A DNA stretch of 64,000 nt, from contig JAFGLN010000023.1 in NCBI GenBank assembly GCA_016928025.1, forward strand, positions 22,200-86,199, read 5' to 3'. Below, in pieces: positions 21,157 through 29,438 of the stretch. The position numbers were made by a program, and so were the translations under genes. Positions within the stretch are counted from its first letter, which is position 1. Each line of letters starts with the position of its first letter. Source of the stretch: Deltaproteobacteria bacterium (GTDB lineage: Bacteria; Desulfobacterota; Syntrophia; Syntrophales; JAFGHS01). The notes beneath the pieces were generated by a model, which searched no databases, was not told the origin of the DNA, and worked only from the letters and a program-made list of their open reading frames with translations.

Positions 21157-21185
21157 TTGACAGTCCCCTGAAAAGAAAATATGTG
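21157..21185 (+). promoter_or_regulatory. Candidate sigma70 promoter (upstream) of fdhA
   Basis: A perfect TTGACA at 21157-21162 is followed after 17 bases by TATGTG at 21180-21185. The -35 box and spacing are ideal, while the -10 box is weak. It would make a leader of nearly 500 bases, so its relevance to fdhA is uncertain. The first operator copy lies 13 bases downstream of it. Confidence 0.4.
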
Positions 21186-21197
21186 ATCGCTATCGTT

Positions 21198-21218
21198 TAT
21201 ATGTCTTATCTGGCATAT
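21198..21218. promoter_or_regulatory. Operator copy 1 (TATGTC-N6-GGCATA)
   Basis: The arms TATGTC (21200-21205) and GGCATA (21212-21217) form an inverted repeat with one mismatch. The whole element shares 18 of 21 positions with the second copy at 21611-21631, including an identical 11-base left part. A near-identical repeated dyad in one promoter region is good evidence of a protein-binding site. Confidence 0.6.
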
Positions 21219-21571
21219 GAACCGTCATATTTTCGAGTCAGCTGGTGTCGGGCGGTTTTATCATGCCCGGTTCTGAAAATACCGCGTCATCATTCGCACT
21301 TGCGGTTCGATGACACATTATATGAGAGCTTTGAAGAAAGAACGCCCGGCTTTCTGTATGATAGGCGTGGAGGCCTAATCGCACGGGAAACTCCCCGCAT
21401 ATCTTTTGCGCTCCTCAGAAAGTTACCGGTGCGTAACCATTCGAAGCTCTCATTATTTTTCTTAAAATATGGTGCGGTGCCCACTTTGTTTTTATCATTT
21501 CCGACTTCAATCCAGCAATTTTACATTTCAAGATGTTATCATAAAAAAGTGATGGATTCCATTCTTAGGTG

Positions 21572-21599
21572 TTGACTTCTTGTAGCCGGATATTGTAAA
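21572..21599 (+). promoter_or_regulatory. Candidate proximal promoter of fdhA
   Basis: TTGACT (21572-21577) and TGTAAA (21594-21599) are separated by 16 bases. They lie just upstream of the second operator and the palindrome before the fdhA start, so binding there could block or aid transcription. The match to consensus is moderate. Confidence 0.35.
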
Positions 21600-21610
21600 A
21601 GTCGACACGC

Positions 21611-21631
21611 TATATGTCTTAAATGACATAA
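21611..21631. promoter_or_regulatory. Operator copy 2 (TATGTC-N6-GACATA)
   Basis: TATGTC (21613-21618) and GACATA (21625-21630) are perfect inverted repeats separated by six bases. This is the better conserved of two copies of the element ahead of fdhA. It lies 45 bases before the start codon. Confidence 0.65.
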
Positions 21632-21632
21632 G

Positions 21633-21652
21633 ATATGCTACAAATAGCATAT
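21633..21652. promoter_or_regulatory. 8-bp-arm palindrome before fdhA
   Basis: The arms ATATGCTA and TAGCATAT are perfectly complementary around the spacer CAAA. The AGCATAT half-site recurs in palindromes at 43811-43831 and 48991-49009. It lies between the proximal promoter and the ribosome site of fdhA and could be an operator or a leader hairpin. Confidence 0.55.
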
Positions 21653-21675
21653 TAACTATCTCTTTGGAGGCGGTT

Positions 21676-24375
21676 ATGGGTGATACCTTTATGTTGAATG
21701 GGAAAGAAGTTGAATTTAAAAAGGATGATACGATCCTGGATGCGGCCAAACGTGTGGGAGTGGAAATTCCGACACTTTGTTTTCTGAAAGGGGCTACACC
21801 GACAGGGGCCTGCCGTATGTGTCTGGTGGAGGTTGTTGGTGGGCGAGCATTAATGACGGCCTGTTCCACACCGGTGACGAAGGGGATGGAAGTCATCACG
21901 GACAGCGAGCGTGTTCACAAAGCGCGAAAAATGAATGTCGAGTTGCTTCTGAGCAGCGGCAAGCATGATTGCATAGTTTGCGAAGCCAACGGTTGCTGCC
22001 GCCTGCAGGACCTGGCCTACTTTTATGGCATCAAAGAACCCCGTTTCACACAGACGCCGGTGGAAGAGCTATACCCGGTCGAAGATGTGAACCCTTTTAT
22101 CGTTCGTGACTTCAGCCGCTGTATCCTATGCGGACGATGTGTTCAGGCCTGTAATGAAGTGGTGGTCAACCGAGCCATCAGCTATGGCTATCGCGGTTCG
22201 GCCAACAAGATCGTGACCGGTGGTGACCTGCCTTACAACGATTCCGAATGTGTGTTTTGCGGTCAGTGTGTTGAGGTCTGTCCGGTTGGCGCCTTGACGG
22301 AGAAAAAAGCCAAGGGGCTGGGACGGCCCTGGGAGGTCGAGAAAATACGTACCACCTGTCCATACTGCGGCGTCGGTTGCCAGCAGTGGCTCCATGTGAA
22401 AGACGGCAAAATCGTAAAGGTTACGGCCGTTGAAAACGCCGAACCCAACCAGGGACGTTTGTGTATCAAAGGCCGTTTCGGCTACGATTTTATTTATTCC
22501 GAAGATCGACTTAAAACTCCCCTCATCCGCGAGAACGGCAAATTTCGAGAGGCCTCCTGGGATGAAGCCCTTGATCTGGTTGCGGCGAAGTTCAAGGACA
22601 TCATGGAGCAGCATGGCCCGGACGCCATTGCCGGTGTCAGTTGTGCCCGAAGCATCAATGAGGATTCCTATCAGATGCAGAAGCTCTTTCGCGCCACTTT
22701 TGGAACAAATAATATCGATCATTGTGCCCGTACTTGACACGCTCCGACGGTCGCCGGTCTGGCGACCTCTTTTGGTTCGGGTGCCATGACAAATTCGTTT
22801 GCCGACTTCAAAAAAGCCCAGATGATTTTTGTCATCGGCTCTAACATGACAGAAGCCCATCCGGTCGCGGCTACGTTTGTCAAACAGGCCGCCATTAATG
22901 GCGCCCAGCTGATTGTTGTTGATCCCCGCCGCACGGGCCTTGTGGATTTTGCGAACCTCCATGTGCCGATCAAAGTCGGTTCGGACATCGCGTTTCTCAA
23001 TGGCGTAATGAATGTTTTGATCAACGAAGATCTTTATGACAAAAAATATGTTGAGTCATGCACGGTTGGATTTGAAGATCTGAAAGCCAAGGTTATGGAA
23101 TATCCGCCGGAGCGGGCCGCCGAGATCAGCGGTGTCAGCGCAGACACAATACGCGATGTGGCGCGGCGAATGGCATCCGTAAAACCCGCCATGCTCATGT
23201 ATACACTGGGTATCACCGAGCATATCTGTGGTGTTCGGAACGTCTTGTCCTGCGCCAATATGCAGATGCTTCTGGGTAACGTCGGTTTCGAATGCGGCGG
23301 TGTGAATCCCCTGCGGGGTCAAAACAACGTTCAGGGGGCCTGTGACATGGGCGCCTTGCCGAATGTTTTTCCCGGGTATCAACGTGTGGACAATCCCGAA
23401 GCTCGGGCGAAGTTCGCAGCCGCATGGAGTGTTGAAAAATTGCCGGAGAAGCCGGGCATGATGATTCCCCAGATGCTTGACGGTTTGCTTGACGGTAAGG
23501 TGAAGGGCTTCTACGTGTTCGGTGAAAACCTGGCCAATACGGAACCCGATATCCGGCACGTGGAAAAGTGTTTGAGTTCGGCGGAATTCCTGGTGTGCCA
23601 GGATATTTTTCCGACGGAGACGACGTGGTTTGCCCATGTCATTCTGCCGGCAGCCGCCTGGAGCGAGAACGACGGCACCTTCACGAACAGCGAACGACGC
23701 GTAAACCGGGTCCGCACGGCAAGCAAACCGCCGGGCGATGCCAAACCGAACTGGTGGATTTTCAAGGAAATTGCCAAACGGATGGGACAAAAATGGAAGT
23801 CGAACAGTGCCCGGGATATTTGGGACAAGGAAATTGCGCAACTGACACCGTCCATGGCCGGAATCAAGTATGCCCGGATCGAGAACGACGGCCTTCAGTG
23901 GCCTGTTCCGAGTGAAGACCATGCGGGAACGAGTTTCCTCCATGCGGAAGGTTGTTTCACCTGCGGTCTCGGTGCCCTGACGCCTGTGGACTGGGTGCCG
24001 CCCGCGGAGGTCCCGGATAAAGAATACCCATTGACCTTGAGCACGGGCCGGCGATTGTACCACTATCATACGCGGACACAGACAGGACGGTCTCCGGGGA
24101 TCGATGATCTGATGGGGGAAGAGACGGCCGACATTTCACCCATTGATGCCCGTGATCGCGGGATTCTTGACGGCGAAATGATCAGCGTCAAATCGCGGCG
24201 GGGCGAGGTGAATGTCAAGGCGAATGTTACGGATCGGATGCCCGAAGGAATGGTCTGGATGGCCTTTCATTTTCGGGAAGCCTGTGCCAACTGGCTCACG
24301 AATCCGGCTTACGACCCCACTACGCAAACGGCGGAATATAAGGCCTGTGCCGTGCGCATTGACAAATTGAAATAA
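21676..24375 (+). CDS. fdhA: Selenocysteine-containing formate dehydrogenase, alpha subunit (UGA read as Sec354)
   Basis: This 900-codon gene oxidises formate to CO2 or the reverse, using a bis-MGD molybdenum or tungsten cofactor. The N-terminus has a NuoG-like 2Fe-2S domain (CFLKGATPTGACRMCLVEV), further Cys-rich segments (HDCIVCEANGCC), and two 4Fe-4S clusters (CILCGRCVQAC and CVFCGQCVEVC). The catalytic part begins with TTCPYCGVGCQ. At codon 354 an in-frame TGA (22735-22737) falls exactly where the family has Cys or Sec, in HCART-x-HAPTVAG. Both sides are in one frame and a SECIS-like hairpin follows, so this is a selenoprotein and not a broken gene. The start ATG has GGAGG six bases upstream. 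NADH- or ferredoxin-linked partner subunits (NuoE/F-like) and FdhD/E are absent from the window, so its electron partner is unknown. Confidence 0.95.
22735..22767 (+). promoter_or_regulatory. UGA(Sec) codon and bacterial SECIS-like hairpin
   Basis: After the UGA at 22735-22737, eleven bases lead to a perfect 7-bp stem: GGTCGCC (22749-22755) and GGCGACC (22761-22767). The stem closes on the loop GGTCT. As I recall it, E. coli fdhF has the same GGUCU loop at the same distance of 18 bases after the UGA. The bulged U of the E. coli stem is not evident here. This is the element SelB would bind to deliver Sec-tRNA. Confidence 0.88.
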
Positions 24376-24382
24376 CCGGACT

Positions 24383-24430
24383 TTTTCCTGAAAGCGACCT
24401 CGCAAATCTGCAGAGGTGCTTTCAGGAAAA
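24383..24430 (+). terminator. Hairpin after fdhA, possible terminator
   Basis: A perfect 13-bp inverted repeat (TTTTCCTGAAAGC at 24383-24395 and GCTTTCAGGAAAA at 24418-24430) starts eight bases after the fdhA stop codon. No clear T tract follows on the plus strand, so termination may be weak or the hairpin may stabilise the mRNA 3' end. Confidence 0.5.
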
Positions 24431-24856
24431 GGGATGAGTGTTATTATCGCATAGAAATCATAGGGCAACAATACCTTTTATATGAGTTAGTACGGGAAAT
24501 TTTTTCAGAGAAATCATTGCAGCTCAATATTACAATTAATCTGTTTCTTCGTTATTGACTTCAAGTATTTCAAGATAGTATGAGTTTCTGGATATCTGTC
24601 ATTCTTGGCATAGAATGATAAACGCTAAATCTCTTTTACGACAGAGAGACAGGACTGGGGAGGCTTATCGGATATTAACCGCGGTCATTCACAGGAAACA
24701 GCGGGATGGAAACAATTGTCGTTTTGAACTGTGCTGACAGGTAGATGCCTGGTTGAAATTGATCTATTTAATCTTGTTTAGGTGGTAGTGGATTCCGGCC
24801 AGCATCCGAAATGATAGGTAGGTTTTATTAAAAATATCGAGGAGGCGGAGGAGCAA
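24431..24856. other. Intergenic region upstream of the molybdenum oxidoreductase gene
   Basis: These 426 bases hold no gene that I can support. They presumably contain the promoter of the next gene, for example TTGACT near 24557, but no convincing -10 partner or riboswitch fold could be assigned by eye. Confidence 0.35.
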
Positions 24857-27529
24857 ATGAAAGAAGTTAATCTGACAATCAATGGCGTTAAGAAGCAATT
24901 CACTGTCGAGCCCGATTATGTGCTCCTTGATCTATTGCGTGAGGATTTGGGCCTGACCGGCGCCAAGCAGTCTTGTGACCGTAAGGGGCAATGCGGGGCC
25001 TGCATGGTCATCGTAGACGGAAAAGCCGTCCATTCCTGTTTAAAGAAGGTGGTCGATCTGGAAGGTGCTTCCGTCATTACCGTCGAGGGTCTGGGGACAC
25101 CGCACAATCCGCACCTGATTCAGGAAGCCTATGTACTTTCCGGAGCCGTCCAATGCGGCTATTGCACACCGGGCATGATCATGGCTACCAAGGTGCTCCT
25201 CGATAAAAATCCCGATCCTGACGATGCGGCAATTAAAAGGGCTCTGGCCAGGAACCTTTGCCGCTGCACGGGCTACACTAAAATCATCGACGCCGTCAAG
25301 CTTGCTGCGCGGTTTCTCCGCAATGAAACAACGCCGGACGAATATCGCCAGAACATTGAGGCAGGCGCCATGGGCGTGTCCCATCCGCGGCCATCGTCGA
25401 TTCTAAAGGCCTGCGGCGTTGCCCAATTTACCGGAGACATCAAGATGCCGGGCATGATTGAGCTGGCTCTTGTCCATAGCACGGAACACCATGCGATTAT
25501 TAAATCCATCGACACTCGGATGGCGGAGAAGATGCCGGGTGTCATCGGAATTATGCGGCCGGAGGATATCAAAGGGACCAACCGTATCCGGGTCATTGTG
25601 CCCGATCAGCCGGTTCTCTGTGAAGACAAGGTTCGAATTCTGGGTGATCCGCTTGTTGCCGTTGCCGCCGAGACGCGGGTCCAGGCCCGGGCCGCCGCCG
25701 CCGCGGTCAAGGTACAGTATGAGCCCCTGCCCGTTATGCTGACGCCGGCGGAAGCGTTGGCTCCGGATGCCCCGCAGATTCACACGCAGTTGCCTAATCT
25801 CTGTTTCTCTCAGCCTTTGATTAAGGGAGATGCCGAGGCAGCCCTGGGGGCATCGGCGGCCGTCGTCGCAGCTGAATTTTCAACGCAGATGAATCATCAG
25901 GCCCCCCTGGAGCCGGAAGCGTGTGTTGCCTATCTCGATGGCGAAGGCGAAAACGCCCGGCTGGTTGTGATCGGCCGGAGCATCAACATCCATTCCCATG
26001 CGGCACAGATTAAAGAAGCCGTTGGTTGGGAAAATATCCGCTACAAAGAAGCCTATTCCGGCGGTCAATTCGGTATCAAGGCGGCCGTCACCAGTGAGGC
26101 TGTCACCGCCGCGGCGGCCATGCATTTCAAACGGCCGGTCCGTTATATTCCAAGCCTTCAGGAATCAATCATTACGACGTCCAAAAGGCATCCCTATGAA
26201 ATGAAGCTGAAACTGGCTGCCGATGCCCAGGGCCATATCACGGCTTATGAAAATGATTTTACCATCAATAAAGGAGCGTACACTATTTTAGGTCCCATGG
26301 CCATATCGAGAAGCCTCCACATGCTCTCAGGGTCCTACCATATCCCCAACATTAATGCCCTGGGAAAACTAGTATATACCAATAACGGCTATGGCGGAGC
26401 CGCGAGGGGTGCCGGACCTCCCCAGACCATCTTTGCCCTCGAGTCGGCGGTGGACATGCTGGCGGAGAAGTTAGAAATCGATCCTTTGGAGTTCCGGCGC
26501 AGGAATTCTCTGCAACCGGGTGGGACGAAGGCCACCGGTATGGTTGCTGCTCAGTGGCCGTTTCCGGAGGTTTGTGACGCCATCAAACCTCACTATGACA
26601 GGGCCAAAAAAGAGGTGGAAGCTTTTAATCAAAAAAACGACAGGATCAAACGAGGTGTCGGCATTGCCGCTATGTCCTTTGGGATCGGCGGGAACGCTGA
26701 CCGGGCAAAGCTGGCCGTCGAGGTCGATCCGGATGACGGCATCACGATTTACGCCGCCGTTGCCGATCCGGGCGAAGGCAATGAGTCCATGCTAGCGCAG
26801 ATTGCTGCCCATGCCTTGGAGATGCCTCTGGAGAAAGTACGCCTCTACACGCGTGATACGGAAAAGACGTTTCCCGCCGGGCCTTCGGCGGGGAGCCGTC
26901 AGACCTGGATGGCGGGCGGTGCCTTGATGGATGCCATCCAGCAAATGAAGGAAGCTATGGAAGCAGTCGGATCGAAGACGTATGAAGGCCTGCAAAAGAC
27001 AGGAAAACCAACCCGCTATGAAGGGCGCCGCAAGAACAAAGGCGAATTAATGCTTGATCCCAAAACCGGTCAGGGGGATTCATTTTTGTCCGAATGCCAC
27101 AATCTTCAGATGGTGGAGGCGGAAGTGAACACGGAAACCGGTGCGGTTGTGGTGAACAAGATTACGACCGTTGTGGACGCAGGGCCGGTAATCCATCCGC
27201 AGAATCTCGAGGGCCAGTTGGAGGGTGGGATGGACCAGGGCGTCGGCTACGCGCTCCGTGAAGAATATGTCCACGGCAAAACGAAAGATTATGTCAGCTT
27301 CAAATTTCCCACTATGCGGACCGCCTTCAAAACGGAGATTATCACGTTGGAAACACCTCGTATTGGCGGGCCCCTGGGAGCCACGGGCATCGGTGAGATG
27401 ACCATGGTGTCCACGGCGCCGGCGGTGATCAACGCCATCTATAATGCCTGCGGCGCCAGAATCTTCGATCTGCCGGCGACACCGGCCAAAGTGAAGGCGG
27501 CAATTGAGGCCAGGAACAAAACAATGTAA
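24857..27529 (+). CDS. Molybdenum aldehyde oxidoreductase/hydroxylase (D. gigas Mop-like)
   Basis: This 890-residue protein is a single-chain member of the xanthine oxidase family. The N-terminal 2Fe-2S domain carries CDRKGQCGACMV (about residues 40-51), and the second helical 2Fe-2S domain carries GAVQCGYCTPGM and NLCRCTGYTKI. The remaining ~700 residues are the two molybdopterin-binding domains, with GGAARGAGPPQ near residue 516 and the catalytic glutamate near the C-terminus in GIGEMTMVS. There is no FAD domain. This matches the layout and size of the Desulfovibrio gigas aldehyde oxidoreductase (about 907 residues), which binds molybdopterin cytosine dinucleotide. The true substrate could be an aldehyde or a heterocycle. 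A strong ribosome site (GAGGAG) precedes the ATG, and maturation genes follow a terminator. Confidence 0.92.
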   Translation: MKEVNLTINGVKKQFTVEPDYVLLDLLREDLGLTGAKQSCDRKGQCGACMVIVDGKAVHSCLKKVVDLEGASVITVEGLGTPHNPHLIQEAYVLSGAVQCGYCTPGMIMATKVLLDKNPDPDDAAIKRALARNLCRCTGYTKIIDAVKLAARFLRNETTPDEYRQNIEAGAMGVSHPRPSSILKACGVAQFTGDIKMPGMIELALVHSTEHHAIIKSIDTRMAEKMPGVIGIMRPEDIKGTNRIRVIVPDQPVLCEDKVRILGDPLVAVAAETRVQARAAAAAVKVQYEPLPVMLTPAEALAPDAPQIHTQLPNLCFSQPLIKGDAEAALGASAAVVAAEFSTQMNHQAPLEPEACVAYLDGEGENARLVVIGRSINIHSHAAQIKEAVGWENIRYKEAYSGGQFGIKAAVTSEAVTAAAAMHFKRPVRYIPSLQESIITTSKRHPYEMKLKLAADAQGHITAYENDFTINKGAYTILGPMAISRSLHMLSGSYHIPNINALGKLVYTNNGYGGAARGAGPPQTIFALESAVDMLAEKLEIDPLEFRRRNSLQPGGTKATGMVAAQWPFPEVCDAIKPHYDRAKKEVEAFNQKNDRIKRGVGIAAMSFGIGGNADRAKLAVEVDPDDGITIYAAVADPGEGNESMLAQIAAHALEMPLEKVRLYTRDTEKTFPAGPSAGSRQTWMAGGALMDAIQQMKEAMEAVGSKTYEGLQKTGKPTRYEGRRKNKGELMLDPKTGQGDSFLSECHNLQMVEAEVNTETGAVVVNKITTVVDAGPVIHPQNLEGQLEGGMDQGVGYALREEYVHGKTKDYVSFKFPTMRTAFKTEIITLETPRIGGPLGATGIGEMTMVSTAPAVINAIYNACGARIFDLPATPAKVKAAIEARNKTM

Positions 27530-27540
27530 TACAAGGCTGA

Positions 27541-27590
27541 AGATCGGCAGGTCGACACCCATTTAATGATGTCGATCTGCCGATCTTTTT
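27541..27590 (+). terminator. Strong intrinsic terminator after the molybdenum oxidoreductase gene
   Basis: A 17-bp stem (27541-27557 with 27570-27586, containing one G-T pair) with a 12-base loop is followed by TTTT and a T-rich stretch. It lies 11 bases after the stop codon. It should separate, at least partly, expression of the enzyme from the maturation genes that follow within 30 bases. Confidence 0.9.
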
Positions 27591-27617
27591 GTTTGACGAT
27601 TCCGCAAGTCATTTCAT

Positions 27618-28985
27618 ATGATGCCGGCCATGATTATTTCCCCCAAAGGTATATCCCTGGACATCATCCGTAACGATTTTCCGTCGTTAAGGAGGATGAG
27701 AGACGGAAAGCCGCCCATCTATTTCGATAACGCCTGTACAACTTTGGTGCCACAGCAGGTCATCCGCGCGATAACGGACTACTATGAACAACATCCGGCC
27801 TGCGGCGGTGGCCGAAGCCGCCACTGGTTTGCCGAAGAAGTGATCGCAGAAATTGACGGCGATGCGGCGGCGGAAATTGAAGGATCGCGCCAAATTATTG
27901 CGGACTTTATCAATGCCGGCTCCGAAAAAGAAATTGTCTTTACCGCCAATGCCAGTCATGCCATCAATATTGTGGCCCTGGGTTTTCCCTTCCGTCGTGG
28001 TGATGTCGTGCTGCTTACGGACCGGGAACATAATTCGAATCTTGTTCCCTGGCTGAGATTGCAGAATAAAGGATCGATCAGGGTTGATTATTGCGGGACG
28101 GGAGAGGATGGTGCTTTTGATCTTGAAGCCTTCCGGGGTAAGTTGGAAAGCGGCCCTGTCCGCCTGGTCAGCATGGCCTACACCTCGAATGTGACCGGCT
28201 GCACCCTGCCGGCCAAGGCGATCATCGACTTGGCCCATTGTTGCGGTGCCAGGGTCCTTCTGGATGCGGCCCAGACGGCGCCGCACCGGGCAATGGATGT
28301 TCAGGACCTGGATGTGGATTTCCTGGCCTTCTCCATCCACAAAATGTGCGGTCCCCGGGGCGTGGGTATCCTGTATGGCAAAGGAGCGCTTTTAAGGCAG
28401 GCCGAGCCCGGGATTGGCGATGACGGTGAAGATGCTATCGAACCGGTACTCCTGGGTGGCGGCGCGGTCCATGATGCGACCTATCAGGGTTATCGTCTTT
28501 TGGATCCGCCCGAGCGGTTTGAGGTCGGCGTGCAGAACTACGCAGGCCAGATTGCCGCCGGCGCCGCCGTGAACTATTTGCAGGCCATTGGAATGGACCG
28601 CATTGACAAACGGGAAACCGAATTAAACGGCTTCCTGACTGAGGAACTGCTCAAGCGATACGGAGACACCGGCTGGTTCAGGATTATCGGTCCCCGCGAG
28701 GCGGCGCAAAGAGGCGGCCTCCTCACCTTCGAGATTAAAAGGCCCAATGCCGTGGGCATCACGGAGGAGCTGAGCGCCCGGAGCAGCATCATGATCCGCG
28801 ACGGTGTTTTTTGCGTTCATTCTTACTTCAACAAGCTCTACGGTGAGGGCTGGACCAGGCCGAAGCCGCCGTCGGAGCACAAAATGGTTTACCGTCTGTC
28901 TCTGTATTTTTACAACACCCTGGAGGAATGCCGGACGTTCCTGGACACGCTGCATGACATTTTTGAAGAACGCAGCTATATTTGA
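27618..28985 (+). CDS. Cysteine desulfurase-like PLP enzyme (class V aminotransferase)
   Basis: The 455-residue protein belongs to the SufS/CsdA branch. It has YFDNACTTLVP near the N-terminus, EHNSNLVPW, the PLP-binding lysine in AFSIHKMCGPRG (about residue 240), and a C-terminal cysteine in IRDGVFCVHSYF (about residue 400). That cysteine lies where the sulfur-carrying cysteine of SufS enzymes is found. It should mobilise sulfur from cysteine (or selenium from selenocysteine). Its position ahead of an IscU-like gene, xdhC and a mocA-like gene suggests it supplies the sulfido ligand of the molybdenum cofactor, as a NifS-type protein does with XdhC in Rhodobacter. Either of two in-frame ATGs at 27618 and 27621 could be the start. 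Confidence 0.88.
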   Translation: MMPAMIISPKGISLDIIRNDFPSLRRMRDGKPPIYFDNACTTLVPQQVIRAITDYYEQHPACGGGRSRHWFAEEVIAEIDGDAAAEIEGSRQIIADFINAGSEKEIVFTANASHAINIVALGFPFRRGDVVLLTDREHNSNLVPWLRLQNKGSIRVDYCGTGEDGAFDLEAFRGKLESGPVRLVSMAYTSNVTGCTLPAKAIIDLAHCCGARVLLDAAQTAPHRAMDVQDLDVDFLAFSIHKMCGPRGVGILYGKGALLRQAEPGIGDDGEDAIEPVLLGGGAVHDATYQGYRLLDPPERFEVGVQNYAGQIAAGAAVNYLQAIGMDRIDKRETELNGFLTEELLKRYGDTGWFRIIGPREAAQRGGLLTFEIKRPNAVGITEELSARSSIMIRDGVFCVHSYFNKLYGEGWTRPKPPSEHKMVYRLSLYFYNTLEECRTFLDTLHDIFEERSYI

Positions 28986-29022
28986 TAGTTATCCGGTTTT
29001 TGCGAAACCGAAGCTCGTTATT

Positions 29023-29421
29023 ATGGATGAAGCCGTCATCAAATATTACCGCAAACTGTTGAGATCGGGCTTTAAGTATGCCGGCACCGTCGATAATCCC
29101 GACATTTTCATCGACACCGTAAGCGAAAATGTTCCGCTCTGTGGCCATGCCGGCGACTACTTGCATCTTTACATCCATGTTCGGGACGGTAAAATTGCCG
29201 CCGCCAGGTATCTATGCACGTGCGAACCGACAACGAATGTCGTTGTGGAAATCCTTTGCGGTCTGGTTCAGAATAAAACCTTGGCGGAGGTTAAACAAAT
29301 CAATGAAAATTTTTTTTCCGAAGAATTGGCCAGTGACGGCAAAGACCTGCGACACAAAGCCGCCGGTCTGCTGGAACTTCTGCACAGAGGACTGGATAGA
29401 TATCTGGCGGAGAGAATCTGA
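29023..29421 (+). CDS. NifU/IscU-like iron-sulfur scaffold protein
   Basis: From the ATG at 29023 the product is 132 residues. The core GDYLHLYIHVRDGKI followed by CTCEPTTNVVVEIL resembles the IscU/NifU N-terminal fold, which assembles Fe-S clusters from desulfurase-derived sulfur. Cysteines appear at PLCGHAG and LCTCEP, but the third conserved cysteine of IscU seems to be missing (the region reads LRHKAAGLLELL). It may therefore be a specialised sulfur or cluster carrier. It lies 37 bases after the desulfurase gene. The frame is open further upstream but overlaps the desulfurase gene without similarity to the family. Confidence 0.8.
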   Translation: MDEAVIKYYRKLLRSGFKYAGTVDNPDIFIDTVSENVPLCGHAGDYLHLYIHVRDGKIAAARYLCTCEPTTNVVVEILCGLVQNKTLAEVKQINENFFSEELASDGKDLRHKAAGLLELLHRGLDRYLAERI

Positions 29422-29438
29422 GATAAAGGAGTCATTGC

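Larger units (their letters stand above)
20977..21675. promoter_or_regulatory. Divergent regulatory region between the ModE-like gene and fdhA
   Basis: About 700 bases separate the two divergent genes. Frames that are open here have no recognisable product. The region contains two copies of an 18-base inverted repeat, a further 8-bp-arm palindrome and two candidate promoters, listed separately. Its length and repeated sites suggest complex control of the formate dehydrogenase, perhaps with looping between the two operator copies 413 bases apart. Confidence 0.6.

Noticed and set aside
21183..21575. 130-codon plus-strand frame before fdhA
   Set aside because: It overlaps promoter-like and operator elements, has no good ribosome site and no similarity to any family I know.
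22735..22737. TGA inside the formate dehydrogenase gene as a nonsense mutation
   Set aside because: The position is the known Sec/Cys catalytic site, the frame is conserved on both sides, a SECIS-like hairpin follows and selA is nearby.
22126..22962. 278-codon minus-strand frame over the UGA region of fdhA
   Set aside because: Antisense to conserved formate dehydrogenase sequence with no recognisable product.
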